A stretch of DNA of 64,000 nucleotides. Origin: Legionella sp. Its GTDB lineage: Bacteria; Pseudomonadota; Gammaproteobacteria; Legionellales; Legionellaceae. Of the stretch, positions 1 to 9,498 are shown piece after piece. The stretch is taken from assembly GCA_030680075.1 (NCBI GenBank), contig JAUXWR010000365.1, positions 99,177 through 163,176 on the forward strand, in the 5' to 3' direction. Within the stretch, counting starts at the first letter, position 1. Each line of letters begins with the position of its first letter. The notes beneath the pieces are model-generated. The model did no database searches and was not told the DNA's origin. It was given only the letters and a program-made list of their open reading frames with translations. A program made the position numbers and the translations under genes.

Positions 1-2
1 TC

Positions 3-362
3 AAAACAGACCGAGGTGATGTGGTCACGGTTATCAATAGTCATTTTATCCCAATAGAACCCGTGGTAGATGCGCCCACCAAATTATGGGATGAACCTTG
101 GTTTTGGGATATGGTTAAGAAAGTAACGGGTATGCTGTTAGGATTTGGGTTCCTTTTTATTCTTTACCGTAAACTTGCGCCCGAACTATTTCCCAAAAAA
201 GCTAAAGGTCAATTGGTGCAGCAGCCTCCATCTGGAAAGCAAAATATTATTACCGCTGAAATGATCCATTTAAAAAATGAACAAATTAATATATTAAAAG
301 AACTTGTTTCTCACGATCCTAATAAGGTCGCGGGTGTTATCAAGAAATGGGTGGCTCGATAA
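3..362 (+). CDS. fliF: FliF, flagellar MS-ring protein (C-terminal part only)
   Basis: The gene enters from the left edge, so only about the last 119 codons are present; the frame is open from base 3. The fragment opens with a RGDVVTVINS stretch, matching the conserved segment before the second membrane helix of FliF. It then has one hydrophobic segment (GMLLGFGFLFILY) and a cytoplasmic tail ending in NKVAGVIKKWV, the FliG-docking peptide found at the FliF C-terminus. FliF forms the inner-membrane MS-ring on which the C-ring and export gate are built. The stop codon overlaps the fliG start (TAATG), indicating translational coupling. Identity is secure; the N-terminal part cannot be assessed. 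Confidence 0.93.
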   Translation, partial: KTDRGDVVTVINSHFIPIEPVVDAPTKLWDEPWFWDMVKKVTGMLLGFGFLFILYRKLAPELFPKKAKGQLVQQPPSGKQNIITAEMIHLKNEQINILKELVSHDPNKVAGVIKKWVAR

Positions 363-1345
363 TGGACCATTTAAAAAATGCCGCGATTATTATTTTAGGC
401 ATGGGCGAAGAAGGTGCTGCTGAGATCTTGAGAAACATGAGTCACAAGGAAGTCGAATTAATTATCGAAACCATGAAAAATATGGGCGACGTGTCTGAAC
501 AAGAAGTCATCTCAGCTTTAAACGCTTTTTTTAATGAAGCAAACAATACAACGGGCATTAATGTCACCTCAGGTGAGTATATCCGTAAAACTTTTATGAA
601 CGCGGTAGGTCAGGAGAAGGCCGGCACTATCTTTGATGAAGATTATCTCTCGGAAGATATGGAAGGCATGGAGCTTTTAAAATGGCAACCCTTACATACG
701 ATAATTGATGTTTTAGGCGAAGAGCACCCACAAATGATCACGGTGGCTTTGATGAGTCTGGATAGTGAGAAATCGGCCCAGATTCTTAGCTGGCTTCCTA
801 AAGAAAAAAGCAATGACATTATTAACCGCATGACCGTGCTAAGTCAGGTTTCATCTTTTGCGATGAAAACCTTGTCTGATTATTTGCTGGAGCAATTTAG
901 CGGTACTGAGAAATTTAAGCTGATAACCTCTGACGGTGTTGACCGGGCCGCCAATATCATTGCTCATATGGACGGGGCGGGTGAAAGTGAAGTCATGTCA
1001 TTTTTAACGAGCCGCAATGAAACGGTAGTGCAACAAATACAAGAAAAATTATTCCCCTTTGAGCGGTTAGGAAAATTTGACTCTCGCAGTCTGCAAACCC
1101 TTCTCACCGAAATTTCCAATGACGATCTTGTTTTAGCCCTTAAAGCGGCTGATCCTGCGTTACAAAACATTTTCTTTAAAAGCATGTCATCAAAAACGGT
1201 TAGTTTAATAAAAGATGATCTGGAATCCTTAGGCCCTAAGAAATCGGAAGAATTGATTGATGCGCAAAAGCGAATAGTCGATGTGGCAAAACGGTTGTTG
1301 GAAGAGGAAAAAATAATTCTCCCAGGGGTAAAAGGGAAAAAATAA
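362..1345 (+). CDS. fliG: FliG, flagellar motor switch protein
   Basis: FliG is the C-ring protein that meets the stator and transmits torque. The 327 residues are close to the usual length of about 330. The N-terminus (NAAIIILGMGEEGAAEIL) is the FliF-binding domain, the middle contains the EEHPQ-type motif (GEEHPQMITVAL), and the C-terminal torque domain keeps the charged pattern around KDDLESLGP. I chose ATG 362, which overlaps the fliF stop; an in-frame ATG at 347 would add five residues and cannot be excluded. Next in the cluster is fliH after a 47-base gap. Confidence 0.95.
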   Translation: MDHLKNAAIIILGMGEEGAAEILRNMSHKEVELIIETMKNMGDVSEQEVISALNAFFNEANNTTGINVTSGEYIRKTFMNAVGQEKAGTIFDEDYLSEDMEGMELLKWQPLHTIIDVLGEEHPQMITVALMSLDSEKSAQILSWLPKEKSNDIINRMTVLSQVSSFAMKTLSDYLLEQFSGTEKFKLITSDGVDRAANIIAHMDGAGESEVMSFLTSRNETVVQQIQEKLFPFERLGKFDSRSLQTLLTEISNDDLVLALKAADPALQNIFFKSMSSKTVSLIKDDLESLGPKKSEELIDAQKRIVDVAKRLLEEEKIILPGVKGKK

Positions 1346-1392
1346 GCGCTATAGGGTAAGTCGCATGAGTTAACGTTTCAGAAGAGGTGTTC

Positions 1393-1902
1393 ATGGAGAT
1401 TTGGTGCTTTCCTCCTCTCGAGAAAGGGGAGGCAATTGTGGCGCAAGCGGGATTTGAGAGCCCTGATGAGCCTGACTATAAGGATTCTCTTCAAGAAAAG
1501 AATGAGAATGCGATGTTAAATCACCTTCATTATTTAGAGTCATTAGGATTAAAAATGCAGGGACTGTTAGATGAGATCGATGAGCATTTCATAACCAACA
1601 TCCTGCTATTGATAAGAAAAACCGTTAAAAAGATCATTCTCAAAGAACTGACAGTTGATGATCAGTTATTTCGGGAGATGGTGTTGCAAGTGGTCGATAA
1701 AATAAAGCCTTTACCTGACTCCTGCGTAGTTAATGTATCCCAGGATGATCTGGCGCTGTTTCAGCAAAATCCACTAAGCTTTCTTACGGTTGAGGTCAAT
1801 CCTCGCCTTGAGAAAGGCGATTTTCTGATAAAAACCCCCTTTACTGAAGTAGAAGCACTCCTGGAAAAGCGCATTAACCTGTTGCTTGGTCTTAACTCAT
1901 GA
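1393..1902 (+). CDS. fliH: FliH, flagellar export ATPase regulator
   Basis: FliH binds FliI, holds the ATPase complex at the C-ring and restrains its activity. This 169-residue protein starts MEIWCFPPLEKGE, an N-terminus with the aromatic residues expected for docking to FlhA and FliN. It continues with a charged helical middle part and a V-ATPase subunit E-like C-terminal half. It is shorter than the usual 220-240 residues. I place the start at ATG 1393 because AGAGGTG sits just upstream; an in-frame GTG at 1387 overlaps that ribosome-binding site. The call rests on position between fliG and fliI plus the sequence pattern. The stop overlaps the fliI start (ATGA). Confidence 0.85.
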   Translation: MEIWCFPPLEKGEAIVAQAGFESPDEPDYKDSLQEKNENAMLNHLHYLESLGLKMQGLLDEIDEHFITNILLLIRKTVKKIILKELTVDDQLFREMVLQVVDKIKPLPDSCVVNVSQDDLALFQQNPLSFLTVEVNPRLEKGDFLIKTPFTEVEALLEKRINLLLGLNS

Positions 1903-3230
1903 AGCAAGACTCCTTGAATGCAACGATAACCGGGCTAATCGCTAACGTGGAGCTTGCCCATGATATCTGCCTATCCGGAACTATCACCCGCATTTCAGGA
2001 TTTATGCTTGAAGCGGTAGGGCTTCGTGCACCGGTAGGTTCCATTTGTAAAGTGTATATTGAGTCAACCAAGCGCGCCTTATTGACAGAAGTCATTGGTT
2101 TTGCCAATGAAACTACCTATCTCATGGCTTATGAGGAAATTCAGGGTATTGTACCAGGGCAGCAAATCTCCTTTGTGGATGATAAATTTAGTGTGCCCGT
2201 TGATTTCAGTCTGCTTGGACGAGTGGTTAACGGATTATGTGAGCCTATCGATAATAAAGGGCCATTGTGTACAACCGCCAAATATGATCGCCATACCGCC
2301 GCAATGAATCCTATTGACCGGGTGCGGATTTCCAAACCCATTGACGTGGGCGTGCGAGCTATTAATGCATTACTAACTGTTGGCCAAGGACAGCGTTTGG
2401 GTATTTTTGCCGGCAGCGGGGTCGGTAAAAGTGTATTGCTCGGGATGATCACCCGTTTTACGGAAGCGGATGTGGTAATAGTGGGCTTAATAGGTGAGCG
2501 CGGCAGAGAAGTTAAAGAATTTATCGAAGAAGCGGTCGGATTGGAAAATCTTAAAAATACCGTGATTATTGCGTCCCCGGTTGATACCTCACCTTTGATG
2601 CGAGTTAATGGAGCGGCTGTTGCAACTACTATTGCTGAGTACTTCCGTGATCAGGGATTAAACGTACTATTGATAATTGATTCCCTTACTCGCTACGCTC
2701 AGGCCTTGCGACAGGTTTATTTAACCTTGGGGGAAATGCCGTCATCCAAGGGATTCTCACCATCCGTTTTTTCCAGAATTTCGCAATTGGTTGAACGCAC
2801 AGGCCAGGGTGCAAAGCATCAGGGTGCTATTACCGCTTTTTATACCGTTCTTGTGGAAGGTGATGATCTGGGCGATCCGGTCGCTGATCATGCGCGCTCA
2901 ATTCTTGATGGGCATATTGTACTGTCAAGAAAACTCGCTGATGCAGGCCATTATCCCGCCATTGATATTAGTAGTTCAATCAGTCGCGTGATGACCGCAA
3001 TTACCACCGAGGAGCATATTGCTTCGGCTTTAAAATTCAAGCAATTGTTCAGTACTTACCAAAGCAATCTGGATCTTATCAAAATGGGCATGTATCAGGC
3101 GGGGGCGGATCCTCTCGTTGATGAATCAATGCATCATATTGATAAAATTAATCATTTTTTAAGGCAACAAATGAATGAAAGTACCCATTTTGAAGACAAC
3201 GTAAACGAATTAGCCGGGTTATTTGAATGA
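1899..3230 (+). CDS. fliI: FliI, flagellum-specific export ATPase
   Basis: FliI is the hexameric ATPase that energises flagellar type III export from the cytoplasmic face of the gate. The 443 residues match the family length. The Walker A loop (GSGVGKS) lies near residues 171-177 and the Walker B strand reads VLLIIDSLTR. The ELVERTG-like segment and the glycine-rich LIGERGREV stretch are typical of F1/T3SS ATPases. Start ATG 1899 overlaps the fliH stop and the gene's own stop overlaps the fliJ start (ATGA), so fliH, fliI and fliJ are translationally coupled. Confidence 0.96.
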   Translation: MKQDSLNATITGLIANVELAHDICLSGTITRISGFMLEAVGLRAPVGSICKVYIESTKRALLTEVIGFANETTYLMAYEEIQGIVPGQQISFVDDKFSVPVDFSLLGRVVNGLCEPIDNKGPLCTTAKYDRHTAAMNPIDRVRISKPIDVGVRAINALLTVGQGQRLGIFAGSGVGKSVLLGMITRFTEADVVIVGLIGERGREVKEFIEEAVGLENLKNTVIIASPVDTSPLMRVNGAAVATTIAEYFRDQGLNVLLIIDSLTRYAQALRQVYLTLGEMPSSKGFSPSVFSRISQLVERTGQGAKHQGAITAFYTVLVEGDDLGDPVADHARSILDGHIVLSRKLADAGHYPAIDISSSISRVMTAITTEEHIASALKFKQLFSTYQSNLDLIKMGMYQAGADPLVDESMHHIDKINHFLRQQMNESTHFEDNVNELAGLFE

Positions 3231-3679
3231 CATCAAATCGCGACCCACAGCAAATCCTTCTTCTTAGTAGGGTTCAAACAATTAAAACGGAAAAAATAAA
3301 ACAACAAATCGCGCAAATAAATGATGCTATCAGGAAAAAGGAACTCACTATTCAGCAGTTTGAACACTATGCGCAAACCTATGACGAACTGCTCGGTGCC
3401 ACGCTCCTTCAGGTGCATGTGCTCAAAAACAATGAGGCATTTCATCATAATTTAATGCGCGTAATTAATGCTGAAAAAAGTGATTTGAATCGATTGGCGG
3501 CAATGAAAAAACAATTATTATCGTCTTATGTGCAATCAGCGAATCGCGCCGATGGTTTTGATAGTCTTCATGCTGATTTAGTCCATGAAAAAATGCAACA
3601 TCGCACTAAAGTGCATGAAGAAGAAATTAATGACTTGGGCAACACTTTAAAAGGACTAAAAAAACTATGGAACCATTAA
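3227..3679 (+). CDS. fliJ: FliJ, flagellar export chaperone-like coiled coil
   Basis: FliJ is the small antiparallel coiled coil that sits in the FliI hexamer and links it to FlhA. The 150 residues are rich in Lys, Glu and Gln with heptad-like spacing along most of the length (for example KIKQQIAQINDAIRKKEL), which fits the family. No catalytic residues are expected. It overlaps fliI by four bases and fliQ by thirteen, so it lies inside the operon. The family is poorly conserved, so assignment depends mainly on length, coiled-coil character and position after fliI. Confidence 0.85.
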   Translation: MTSNRDPQQILLLSRVQTIKTEKIKQQIAQINDAIRKKELTIQQFEHYAQTYDELLGATLLQVHVLKNNEAFHHNLMRVINAEKSDLNRLAAMKKQLLSSYVQSANRADGFDSLHADLVHEKMQHRTKVHEEEINDLGNTLKGLKKLWNH

Positions 3680-3936
3680 CGCTCTTTGCTGCTCTCAAAC
3701 ACATGTTGCTTCTTACAATGTTTGCGGTGTGTATCATCACCATTCCAACATTGGTGGTGGGTTTGGTGATTTCTATTGTTCAGGCGGCCACTCAAATTAA
3801 CGAAATGACAATGACCTTTATTCCCAAATTGATTGTGATGTTTTTGGTGTTAGTCGCCTTAATGCCCTGGTTGCTCGATAATCTCGTGTCCATGACGCAA
3901 GATCTCATGCTAAATATTCCGAGTTATATTCGTTAA
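3667..3936 (+). CDS. fliQ: FliQ, flagellar export gate membrane protein
   Basis: FliQ is an 89-residue core subunit of the FliPQR export gate. Two hydrophobic helices (around residues 13-37 and 53-73) flank the conserved VGLVISIVQAATQINEMT turn typical of the family. It starts inside the end of fliJ. In many gamma-proteobacteria fliQ directly follows fliP; here fliP is about 10.5 kb downstream at the end of the cluster, which is unusual. Confidence 0.95.
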   Translation: MEPLTLFAALKHMLLLTMFAVCIITIPTLVVGLVISIVQAATQINEMTMTFIPKLIVMFLVLVALMPWLLDNLVSMTQDLMLNIPSYIR

Positions 3937-3938
3937 CC

Positions 3939-4718
3939 ATGATTATTCAGCCGCAACTATTAGCCTCAATCAATGAGCAATCCACCGTTTTCATGTTGTT
4001 GATGACGCGTTTTACCACGTTATTTTTAACACTAGGCTTTTTTCGCCGCGAAATGCTTCCCATAAAAATTTCATTTTTTATTGCCGCAGGGTTTAGTGGA
4101 TTTGTCCTTCTTTATAAAGCGCCTGTATTGGGAGAGCTTCTCGCAGCCCCTGACAAAATGGCGTTAAATTTATTGCAGCAATTAGTGCTCGGTGTATTGA
4201 CGGGCTTTATTCTCAACATATTTATAGATTTATTTTTGGCTATAGGTCAAATTATTTCTATTCAGTCCGGTCTTGGATTTGTTAATCTTTTTATTCCTAA
4301 GATTGGAACCGTGACGCCTTTATCCGAATTTTATTTTATCACCTCAGCACTGATATTTTTTACGCTTAATGGCCATTTGGTCGTATTTAAAATGTTAATA
4401 AATACCCCTCTGTTACCAATAGATAAAATAGACATGACGGTGCTGCGGGACATTATGGTTTATACAAAGGTGATTTTCAGCGGCAGTTTACTGTTGTCTT
4501 TTCCGGTCATCATTGCCTTATTAATCGCGAACATTACCATTGCTGTTATGACAAAATTTTCCCCGCAGTTAAATATTTTTTCAATAGGTATCAATATTAC
4601 GCTAATTCTTTGTTTTTTTGTGGCGTATATTAGTTTTGATGGCTTACTCGAAAATGGAAAAATAGTTTTAAATCAAACGCTTGTTTTTTTAAAATATGTG
4701 ATAGGCTCGTTGGATTAA
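3939..4718 (+). CDS. fliR: FliR, flagellar export gate membrane protein
   Basis: FliR completes the FliPQR gate with FliQ, two bases upstream. The 259-residue protein is hydrophobic throughout with several helices and carries the conserved SIQSGLGFVNLFIP stretch around residues 107-120, matching the family's GxxMGF(A) region. No strong ribosome-binding site is visible before ATG 3939, which suggests coupling to fliQ. It is followed by flhB after 45 bases. Confidence 0.94.
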   Translation: MIIQPQLLASINEQSTVFMLLMTRFTTLFLTLGFFRREMLPIKISFFIAAGFSGFVLLYKAPVLGELLAAPDKMALNLLQQLVLGVLTGFILNIFIDLFLAIGQIISIQSGLGFVNLFIPKIGTVTPLSEFYFITSALIFFTLNGHLVVFKMLINTPLLPIDKIDMTVLRDIMVYTKVIFSGSLLLSFPVIIALLIANITIAVMTKFSPQLNIFSIGINITLILCFFVAYISFDGLLENGKIVLNQTLVFLKYVIGSLD

Positions 4719-4763
4719 GGCCCATTAAGGTAATGTCGCTAACATGAATCAAGGACGATGTGC

Positions 4764-5894
4764 ATGAGTGAAGATGCTCAAGAGAAGCAATATCAACCTT
4801 CATTAAAAAGACTTGAAGAGTTGAAGAAAAAGGGTACTTTTCTGCGATCTAAGGACTTTAACAGCGGTCTTATCCTGGTCATTGCTATTTTATTGATTGT
4901 TCTCATGTCACCTGTTTTTCATAAAGCCTTAAGCCACCACTTCACTGCCTCATTTTCATTGGTTGAGCACGCGGATTTTGCAGTGGATCCATTGGAAAAG
5001 TTCTACCGGCAACTGGCATTTAACACCCTTTTTTTATTGCTCCCTATCTTAATGATTCTTTTTATTGTGCCCTTTTTTATGGGTTTTCTTTTCGGCGGGT
5101 TTGGTTTTTCGATGAATTTATTAACGTTTAAAGGCGATAGACTAAATCCTCTTAAGAACCTTAAGAAAATTTTTTCAGCCAATAATGTTATTGAGGTTAT
5201 TAAATCCGCTTTTAAAATGATTTTATTTTTTCTTATCCTTGGGGGGTTTGTTTACCTCAATTGTGATGAATTAATTCAATTGTCAGCGCCGGGGAGCGAC
5301 ACGGTATTGTATAAAGGACTCGGCCTTGTTGGATGGTATTTATGGTTTATTGCCGCAGGCATTAGCCTGATTGCCTCAATTGATATGGGGTACAGTTATC
5401 TGCAGCACCAGAAAAAAATCAAAATGTCCCATCAGGAAGTAAAGGATGAAAATAAAGAGACCGATGGTAATCCTGAAAACAAACGCCGTATTCGTCAGGC
5501 GCAGTTTGCTATGGCACGGCAACGGATTCATCAGGACGTTCCCAGTGCGACCGTAATTATTACCAACCCAACGCATTACGCCGTAGCTCTTCGTTATGAT
5601 GAAAAAAAGGATAATGCCCCACGGATTATGGCCGCCGGTATTAATAATATTGCCGCTGAAATACGGCTTATGGCGGTGAAGCACGCTATTCCTATTTATG
5701 AGGCGCCACCCCTGGCACGAGCACTCTACCATACGGGACAGGTGGGTGATTATATTCACCAGGAGCTTTATATGTCAGTGGCTATTGTCTTGTCATACAT
5801 TGCGCAACTAAAAAATTATCAAACGGGTGTTGCCGATAAGCCGTCTTATGTCAGTGATTTACAGATTCCCAAAGAGTTTTATTTCGAGAAATGA
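4764..5894 (+). CDS. flhB: FlhB, export switch protein with NPTH autocleavage site
   Basis: FlhB regulates substrate specificity of flagellar export by cleaving itself at N-PTH. The protein opens MSEDAQEKQYQPSLKRLEE, followed by four hydrophobic segments and a cytoplasmic domain with intact TNPTHYAVALRY near residue 268, the expected place for the family. ATG 4764 is preferred because AAGGA lies at a proper distance; an in-frame ATG two codons earlier sits too near it. Length (376 residues) is normal. The specificity partner FliK is not in this window. Confidence 0.95.
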   Translation: MSEDAQEKQYQPSLKRLEELKKKGTFLRSKDFNSGLILVIAILLIVLMSPVFHKALSHHFTASFSLVEHADFAVDPLEKFYRQLAFNTLFLLLPILMILFIVPFFMGFLFGGFGFSMNLLTFKGDRLNPLKNLKKIFSANNVIEVIKSAFKMILFFLILGGFVYLNCDELIQLSAPGSDTVLYKGLGLVGWYLWFIAAGISLIASIDMGYSYLQHQKKIKMSHQEVKDENKETDGNPENKRRIRQAQFAMARQRIHQDVPSATVIITNPTHYAVALRYDEKKDNAPRIMAAGINNIAAEIRLMAVKHAIPIYEAPPLARALYHTGQVGDYIHQELYMSVAIVLSYIAQLKNYQTGVADKPSYVSDLQIPKEFYFEK

Positions 5895-5912
5895 ACTACA
5901 GTGAGTTAATTT

Positions 5913-7997
5913 ATGAATGTTATGGATAATTTTAAACAGGTTAAATCGGTCAATCCTGGCTCGGCATTTTTGATAATTGCCATGTTGCTGATGATTGTCA
6001 TTCCCCTGCCGCCGTTCATTCTGGATCTTCTTTTTTCTTTCAATATCGCCATCTCTCTTCTGATTTTGATGGCATGTATTTATATAGTGAGCCCTTTGGA
6101 ATTTAATCTTTTCCCAACGGTTCTATTGGTCACCACACTCTTGCGATTAACGCTCAATATCGCCTCAACACGCGTTGTGCTTCTGCATGGTAATGAGGGG
6201 CCGGCCGCGGCGGGAGACGTTATTAAGGCCTTTGGTGAAGTTGTTATCGGCGGGAATTTTGTCGTAGGGATGATAATTTTTATCATTTTAATGATTATCA
6301 ATTTTATCGTAGTGACCAAGGGGGCGGGTCGTATTTCAGAGGTAACCGCCCGTTTTACATTAGACGCTATGCCTGGCAAACAGATGGCAATTGATGCTGA
6401 TTTGAATTCGGGCATTATTAATCAGGATGAAGCCAAAAAACGCAGGAGACAAGTTATTCAGGAGTCAGAATTTTATGGATCCATGGATGGTGCTAGTAAA
6501 TTTGTTCGCGGCGATGCAATAGCAGGCTTACTAATTCTCTTTATTAACTTGATTGGCGGCGTCTTTATTGGCGTATTTCAGCATGACATGTCGTTTGACA
6601 TCGCCATGGAGAATTTTTCTATCCTGACCATAGGAGATGGGCTAGTTGCCCAAATTCCATCGCTTTTATTATCTATTTCAGCCGCCATCATTGTCACGCG
6701 CGTCTCAAGTGATGAAGATATTAGTCAACAAACGAGAACCCAGCTCTTTACTAATCCGAAGCCGCTCATTGTTACCTCCATCATTCTTTTTTCTCTGGCT
6801 CTTGTTCCAAAAATGCCGCATTTGCCCTTAATGGGTTTTGCGGTCCTGGTGCTAGGTCTTGCCGTCAAAATAGAAAAGGGCAATTTACAAAAGCTCCAGG
6901 TGACGGAAGAGGTCAGTGAGTCGGAAATGTCCTCCCCCGCCAATGAGGACCTGGACTGGAATGATGTGGTAGTGGTTGACAGGATTTCACTGGAAATTGG
7001 TTATGGGTTAATTAGTCTGATTGGGGTCAAAAAAGAAGGCAAACTGATCTCCCGAATACGCGGAATTCGTAAAAAAATCTCTCGTGAATTTGGGTTTTTA
7101 ATTCCAACGATCCACGTGAAAGACAACATTCAATTGTCACCAAATGCCTATCGGATTTATTTAAAAGGAGTGGTTATTGCAGAAAGTAATGTCTACATTG
7201 ACAAGCTTCTCGCCATCAATCCGGGCCATATTACGTCAACATTGGCAGGAGTTGCTTGCAAAGACCCATCGTTTAATCTGGATGCATTCTGGATACCTGA
7301 AGAACAAAAAACTGCCGCAGAAGGATTGGGCTTTACCATCGTCGATGCGAGTACGGTAATCGCCACCAACATTAATCAAATCATTCGCGGTAATTTATCC
7401 CATATTCTTGGTTATGAAGAAGTTTATCAGTTGATAAGTCGGCTGACTAATCAGGATCCAAAACTGGCCGAAGCCTTTACTTCGCCTGCTACCGGCATAC
7501 CCATTAATATTATCTTCAGTATTTTGCAACGCCTTCTTCATGCCGGTGTACCCATTATTGACTTCAGGACTATTGCTGAAAAAATGGTGGATGCATGGTC
7601 TAAGTCCAAAGATCAGGATCTTTTGATGGAGTCGGTGCGGGTCGCGCTGAAACATTTGATTATTTATAGTATCTGTGGAAATCAAAAGGAGCTGCCGGTA
7701 GCGGTGATTGATCATGATTTGGCACAAATTTTGCTAAAATCTATTCAGCTAAATCAAAATGGGAATGAGAAAATGGTGGTGCTGGAGCCGTCGCTCATGG
7801 AAAAGATTTGTTCGAAATTGCTCGAGTTTGTGCAAACTTGCCATATTAGTTCGGTGCCGGCCATTTTACTTGTGTCAAATGAATTGCGCTACCTTATGGA
7901 GCGCCTGTTTAAACCCAATATTCCAACTATGCATTTTTTATCTTTTGCCGAAGTACCAGAAGAGAAACAAATTAAAATTATTGAAAAAATAGGATAA
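5913..7997 (+). CDS. flhA: FlhA, flagellar export gate protein
   Basis: FlhA forms the nonameric cytoplasmic docking ring of the export gate and couples proton flow to export. The 694 residues match the family. The N-terminal half is membrane-embedded, with the conserved LLVTTLLRLTLNIASTR segment and the FHIPEP-type cytoplasmic loop (GAGRISEVTARFTLDAMPGK) around residues 135-155. The second half is soluble. It follows flhB by 18 bases and precedes the sigma factor by 37. Confidence 0.97.
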   Translation: MNVMDNFKQVKSVNPGSAFLIIAMLLMIVIPLPPFILDLLFSFNIAISLLILMACIYIVSPLEFNLFPTVLLVTTLLRLTLNIASTRVVLLHGNEGPAAAGDVIKAFGEVVIGGNFVVGMIIFIILMIINFIVVTKGAGRISEVTARFTLDAMPGKQMAIDADLNSGIINQDEAKKRRRQVIQESEFYGSMDGASKFVRGDAIAGLLILFINLIGGVFIGVFQHDMSFDIAMENFSILTIGDGLVAQIPSLLLSISAAIIVTRVSSDEDISQQTRTQLFTNPKPLIVTSIILFSLALVPKMPHLPLMGFAVLVLGLAVKIEKGNLQKLQVTEEVSESEMSSPANEDLDWNDVVVVDRISLEIGYGLISLIGVKKEGKLISRIRGIRKKISREFGFLIPTIHVKDNIQLSPNAYRIYLKGVVIAESNVYIDKLLAINPGHITSTLAGVACKDPSFNLDAFWIPEEQKTAAEGLGFTIVDASTVIATNINQIIRGNLSHILGYEEVYQLISRLTNQDPKLAEAFTSPATGIPINIIFSILQRLLHAGVPIIDFRTIAEKMVDAWSKSKDQDLLMESVRVALKHLIIYSICGNQKELPVAVIDHDLAQILLKSIQLNQNGNEKMVVLEPSLMEKICSKLLEFVQTCHISSVPAILLVSNELRYLMERLFKPNIPTMHFLSFAEVPEEKQIKIIEKIG

Positions 7998-8034
7998 GTC
8001 AGCGGTTCGTTGTTGTACTGAAAAGGAGACATAC

Positions 8035-8763
8035 GTGCAGAACATGAGCCAATATGAATCAGAAACGGAAAACGCCGATTTGTCGGGATTTGTAATGTCT
8101 TATGGGGCGCTTATTCGAAAAATTGCCAACCACTTAAAATGCCGTTTACCGGCAAGTACGGATTTGGATGATTTATTACAAGCAGGGCTCGTGGGTTTAC
8201 TAGAAGCTCGAAGTCATTTTTCCGAGACCAATGGCGCCTCGTTTGAGACTTATGCATCCATCAAAATTCGTGGCGCGATGATAGATGAGTTGAGAAGAAA
8301 CACGGGTATTACGCGCGATATGAGCCAAAACATGAAGTTGATTTCAAAGGCACAGGCCAGAGTGCATAATGCGTTGCAATCAGGTTATGCCTCCTCAAAA
8401 GAAGTCGCCGAGCAATTGGGTATTACTGAAACAAAGTACGCTCGCATGAGTGCGGAAATTGATGCCTACCAGACAATTAGTATGACCGATAGTGATGTTA
8501 TCGAGCAGGTGGCCTGCCCTCGGACCCTTAACCCTCTGAGCGTTCTTGAGAGTGACGATACATTGTCTTCAATAAAAGAGGTTCTCAGTCGACTCCCTAA
8601 AAGAGAGCAACAGATTTTAGCATTGTATTATAACCAACATTTAAATTTTAAAGAAATTGCAGAAATCATGGACTTGACAGAAGCTCGAATTTCACAAGTA
8701 CACTCTTTGGCTTTGGAAAAAATTCGTCATAAATATCAGTACAGTTATGGGGAAGTTGAATAA
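8035..8763 (+). CDS. fliA: FliA-type sigma-28 factor
   Basis: This 242-residue sigma-70 family protein has the layout of the flagellar sigma factor FliA: region 2 with DLDDLLQAGLVGLLEA and SFETYASIKIRGAMIDELR, region 3, and a C-terminal helix-turn-helix in region 4 (LPKREQQILALYYNQHLNFKEIAEIMDLTEARISQVH). It would direct RNA polymerase to late flagellar promoters. The start is GTG 8035 with a good AAGGAG seven bases upstream. No flgM anti-sigma gene is seen in this window. I did not find a convincing sigma-28 promoter within the cluster. Confidence 0.93.
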   Translation: MQNMSQYESETENADLSGFVMSYGALIRKIANHLKCRLPASTDLDDLLQAGLVGLLEARSHFSETNGASFETYASIKIRGAMIDELRRNTGITRDMSQNMKLISKAQARVHNALQSGYASSKEVAEQLGITETKYARMSAEIDAYQTISMTDSDVIEQVACPRTLNPLSVLESDDTLSSIKEVLSRLPKREQQILALYYNQHLNFKEIAEIMDLTEARISQVHSLALEKIRHKYQYSYGEVE

Positions 8764-8776
8764 CGAGTGAATCACT

Positions 8777-9484
8777 ATGAAGCGATTGGGGTTACTGGTT
8801 TTTTTATTCAGTGTAGTCAACTTTTCCTGGGCATTCTCCTGGTTTGGTGAGCACCAGTGCCGAGAGCCTGGCTATTATTGCCTTAAAGTGAAACGTGGCG
8901 ATAGTTGGGCGCAATTATTTCCCAAAGAAGAAGATCGCAATAAGGTAAAGAAGGTAAATCGTACCAATGGATTTTTAGAGCCTGAGATGATTCTTGCAGT
9001 ACCTGAACATTTGTCAAAGGTTACCTTGGCGGAACTTGCTCCTGTACCTCATTACCGTGCGGTTTTGGGTGAGAAGCAAATCCTCATTAATCTGCGACTT
9101 CTTGCCTTTGGAGCTTATGACTCACAGGGGAAGTTAGTGCGTTGGGGTGCCATCTCTCCTGGCACAAAAACCTGTATAGGAGCCGCCGTCGATTGCTCAA
9201 CACCGACTGGCGTCTTTCAAATACTTCGTAAATCGGGTGCCGAATGTATATCAAATACATTTCCACTGCACATGGATGGTTCACGGGGTGGGGGTGAAAT
9301 GCCTTATTGTATGTTTTTTTTCAAGGGCTACGCCTTGCATGGCAGCTCAGAGTTACCTGGATACCCTGCAAGTTCGGGCTGTGTACGACTCGATATTGCC
9401 GATGCCAAATGGCTTAATGAACAATTTATTGAACTCCCTGCACAAGGGAAAAAAGGGACGGCTATTATTATTAAGCCAAATTAA
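8777..9484 (+). CDS. L,D-transpeptidase (YkuD family), EnhA-like
   Basis: A secreted cell-wall enzyme of the YkuD family, which cross-links or edits peptidoglycan through a catalytic cysteine. A signal peptide (MKRLGLLVFLFSVVNFSWA) is followed by a LysM-like stretch (YYCLKVKRGDSWAQLF) and a C-terminal YkuD domain with the His/Cys signature HGSSELPGYPASSGCVRL. Legionella proteins named EnhA (enhanced entry) belong to this family, which is why I call it EnhA-like. Placement 13 bases after fliA, inside a flagellar operon, suggests a role in opening or sealing peptidoglycan around the basal body; that is inference. Confidence 0.88.
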   Translation: MKRLGLLVFLFSVVNFSWAFSWFGEHQCREPGYYCLKVKRGDSWAQLFPKEEDRNKVKKVNRTNGFLEPEMILAVPEHLSKVTLAELAPVPHYRAVLGEKQILINLRLLAFGAYDSQGKLVRWGAISPGTKTCIGAAVDCSTPTGVFQILRKSGAECISNTFPLHMDGSRGGGEMPYCMFFFKGYALHGSSELPGYPASSGCVRLDIADAKWLNEQFIELPAQGKKGTAIIIKPN

Positions 9485-9498
9485 TTAAGGAGAATAGA

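Noticed and set aside
1387..1392. Upstream GTG start for fliH
   Set aside because: It lies on the AGAGGTG ribosome-binding site that serves ATG 1393.
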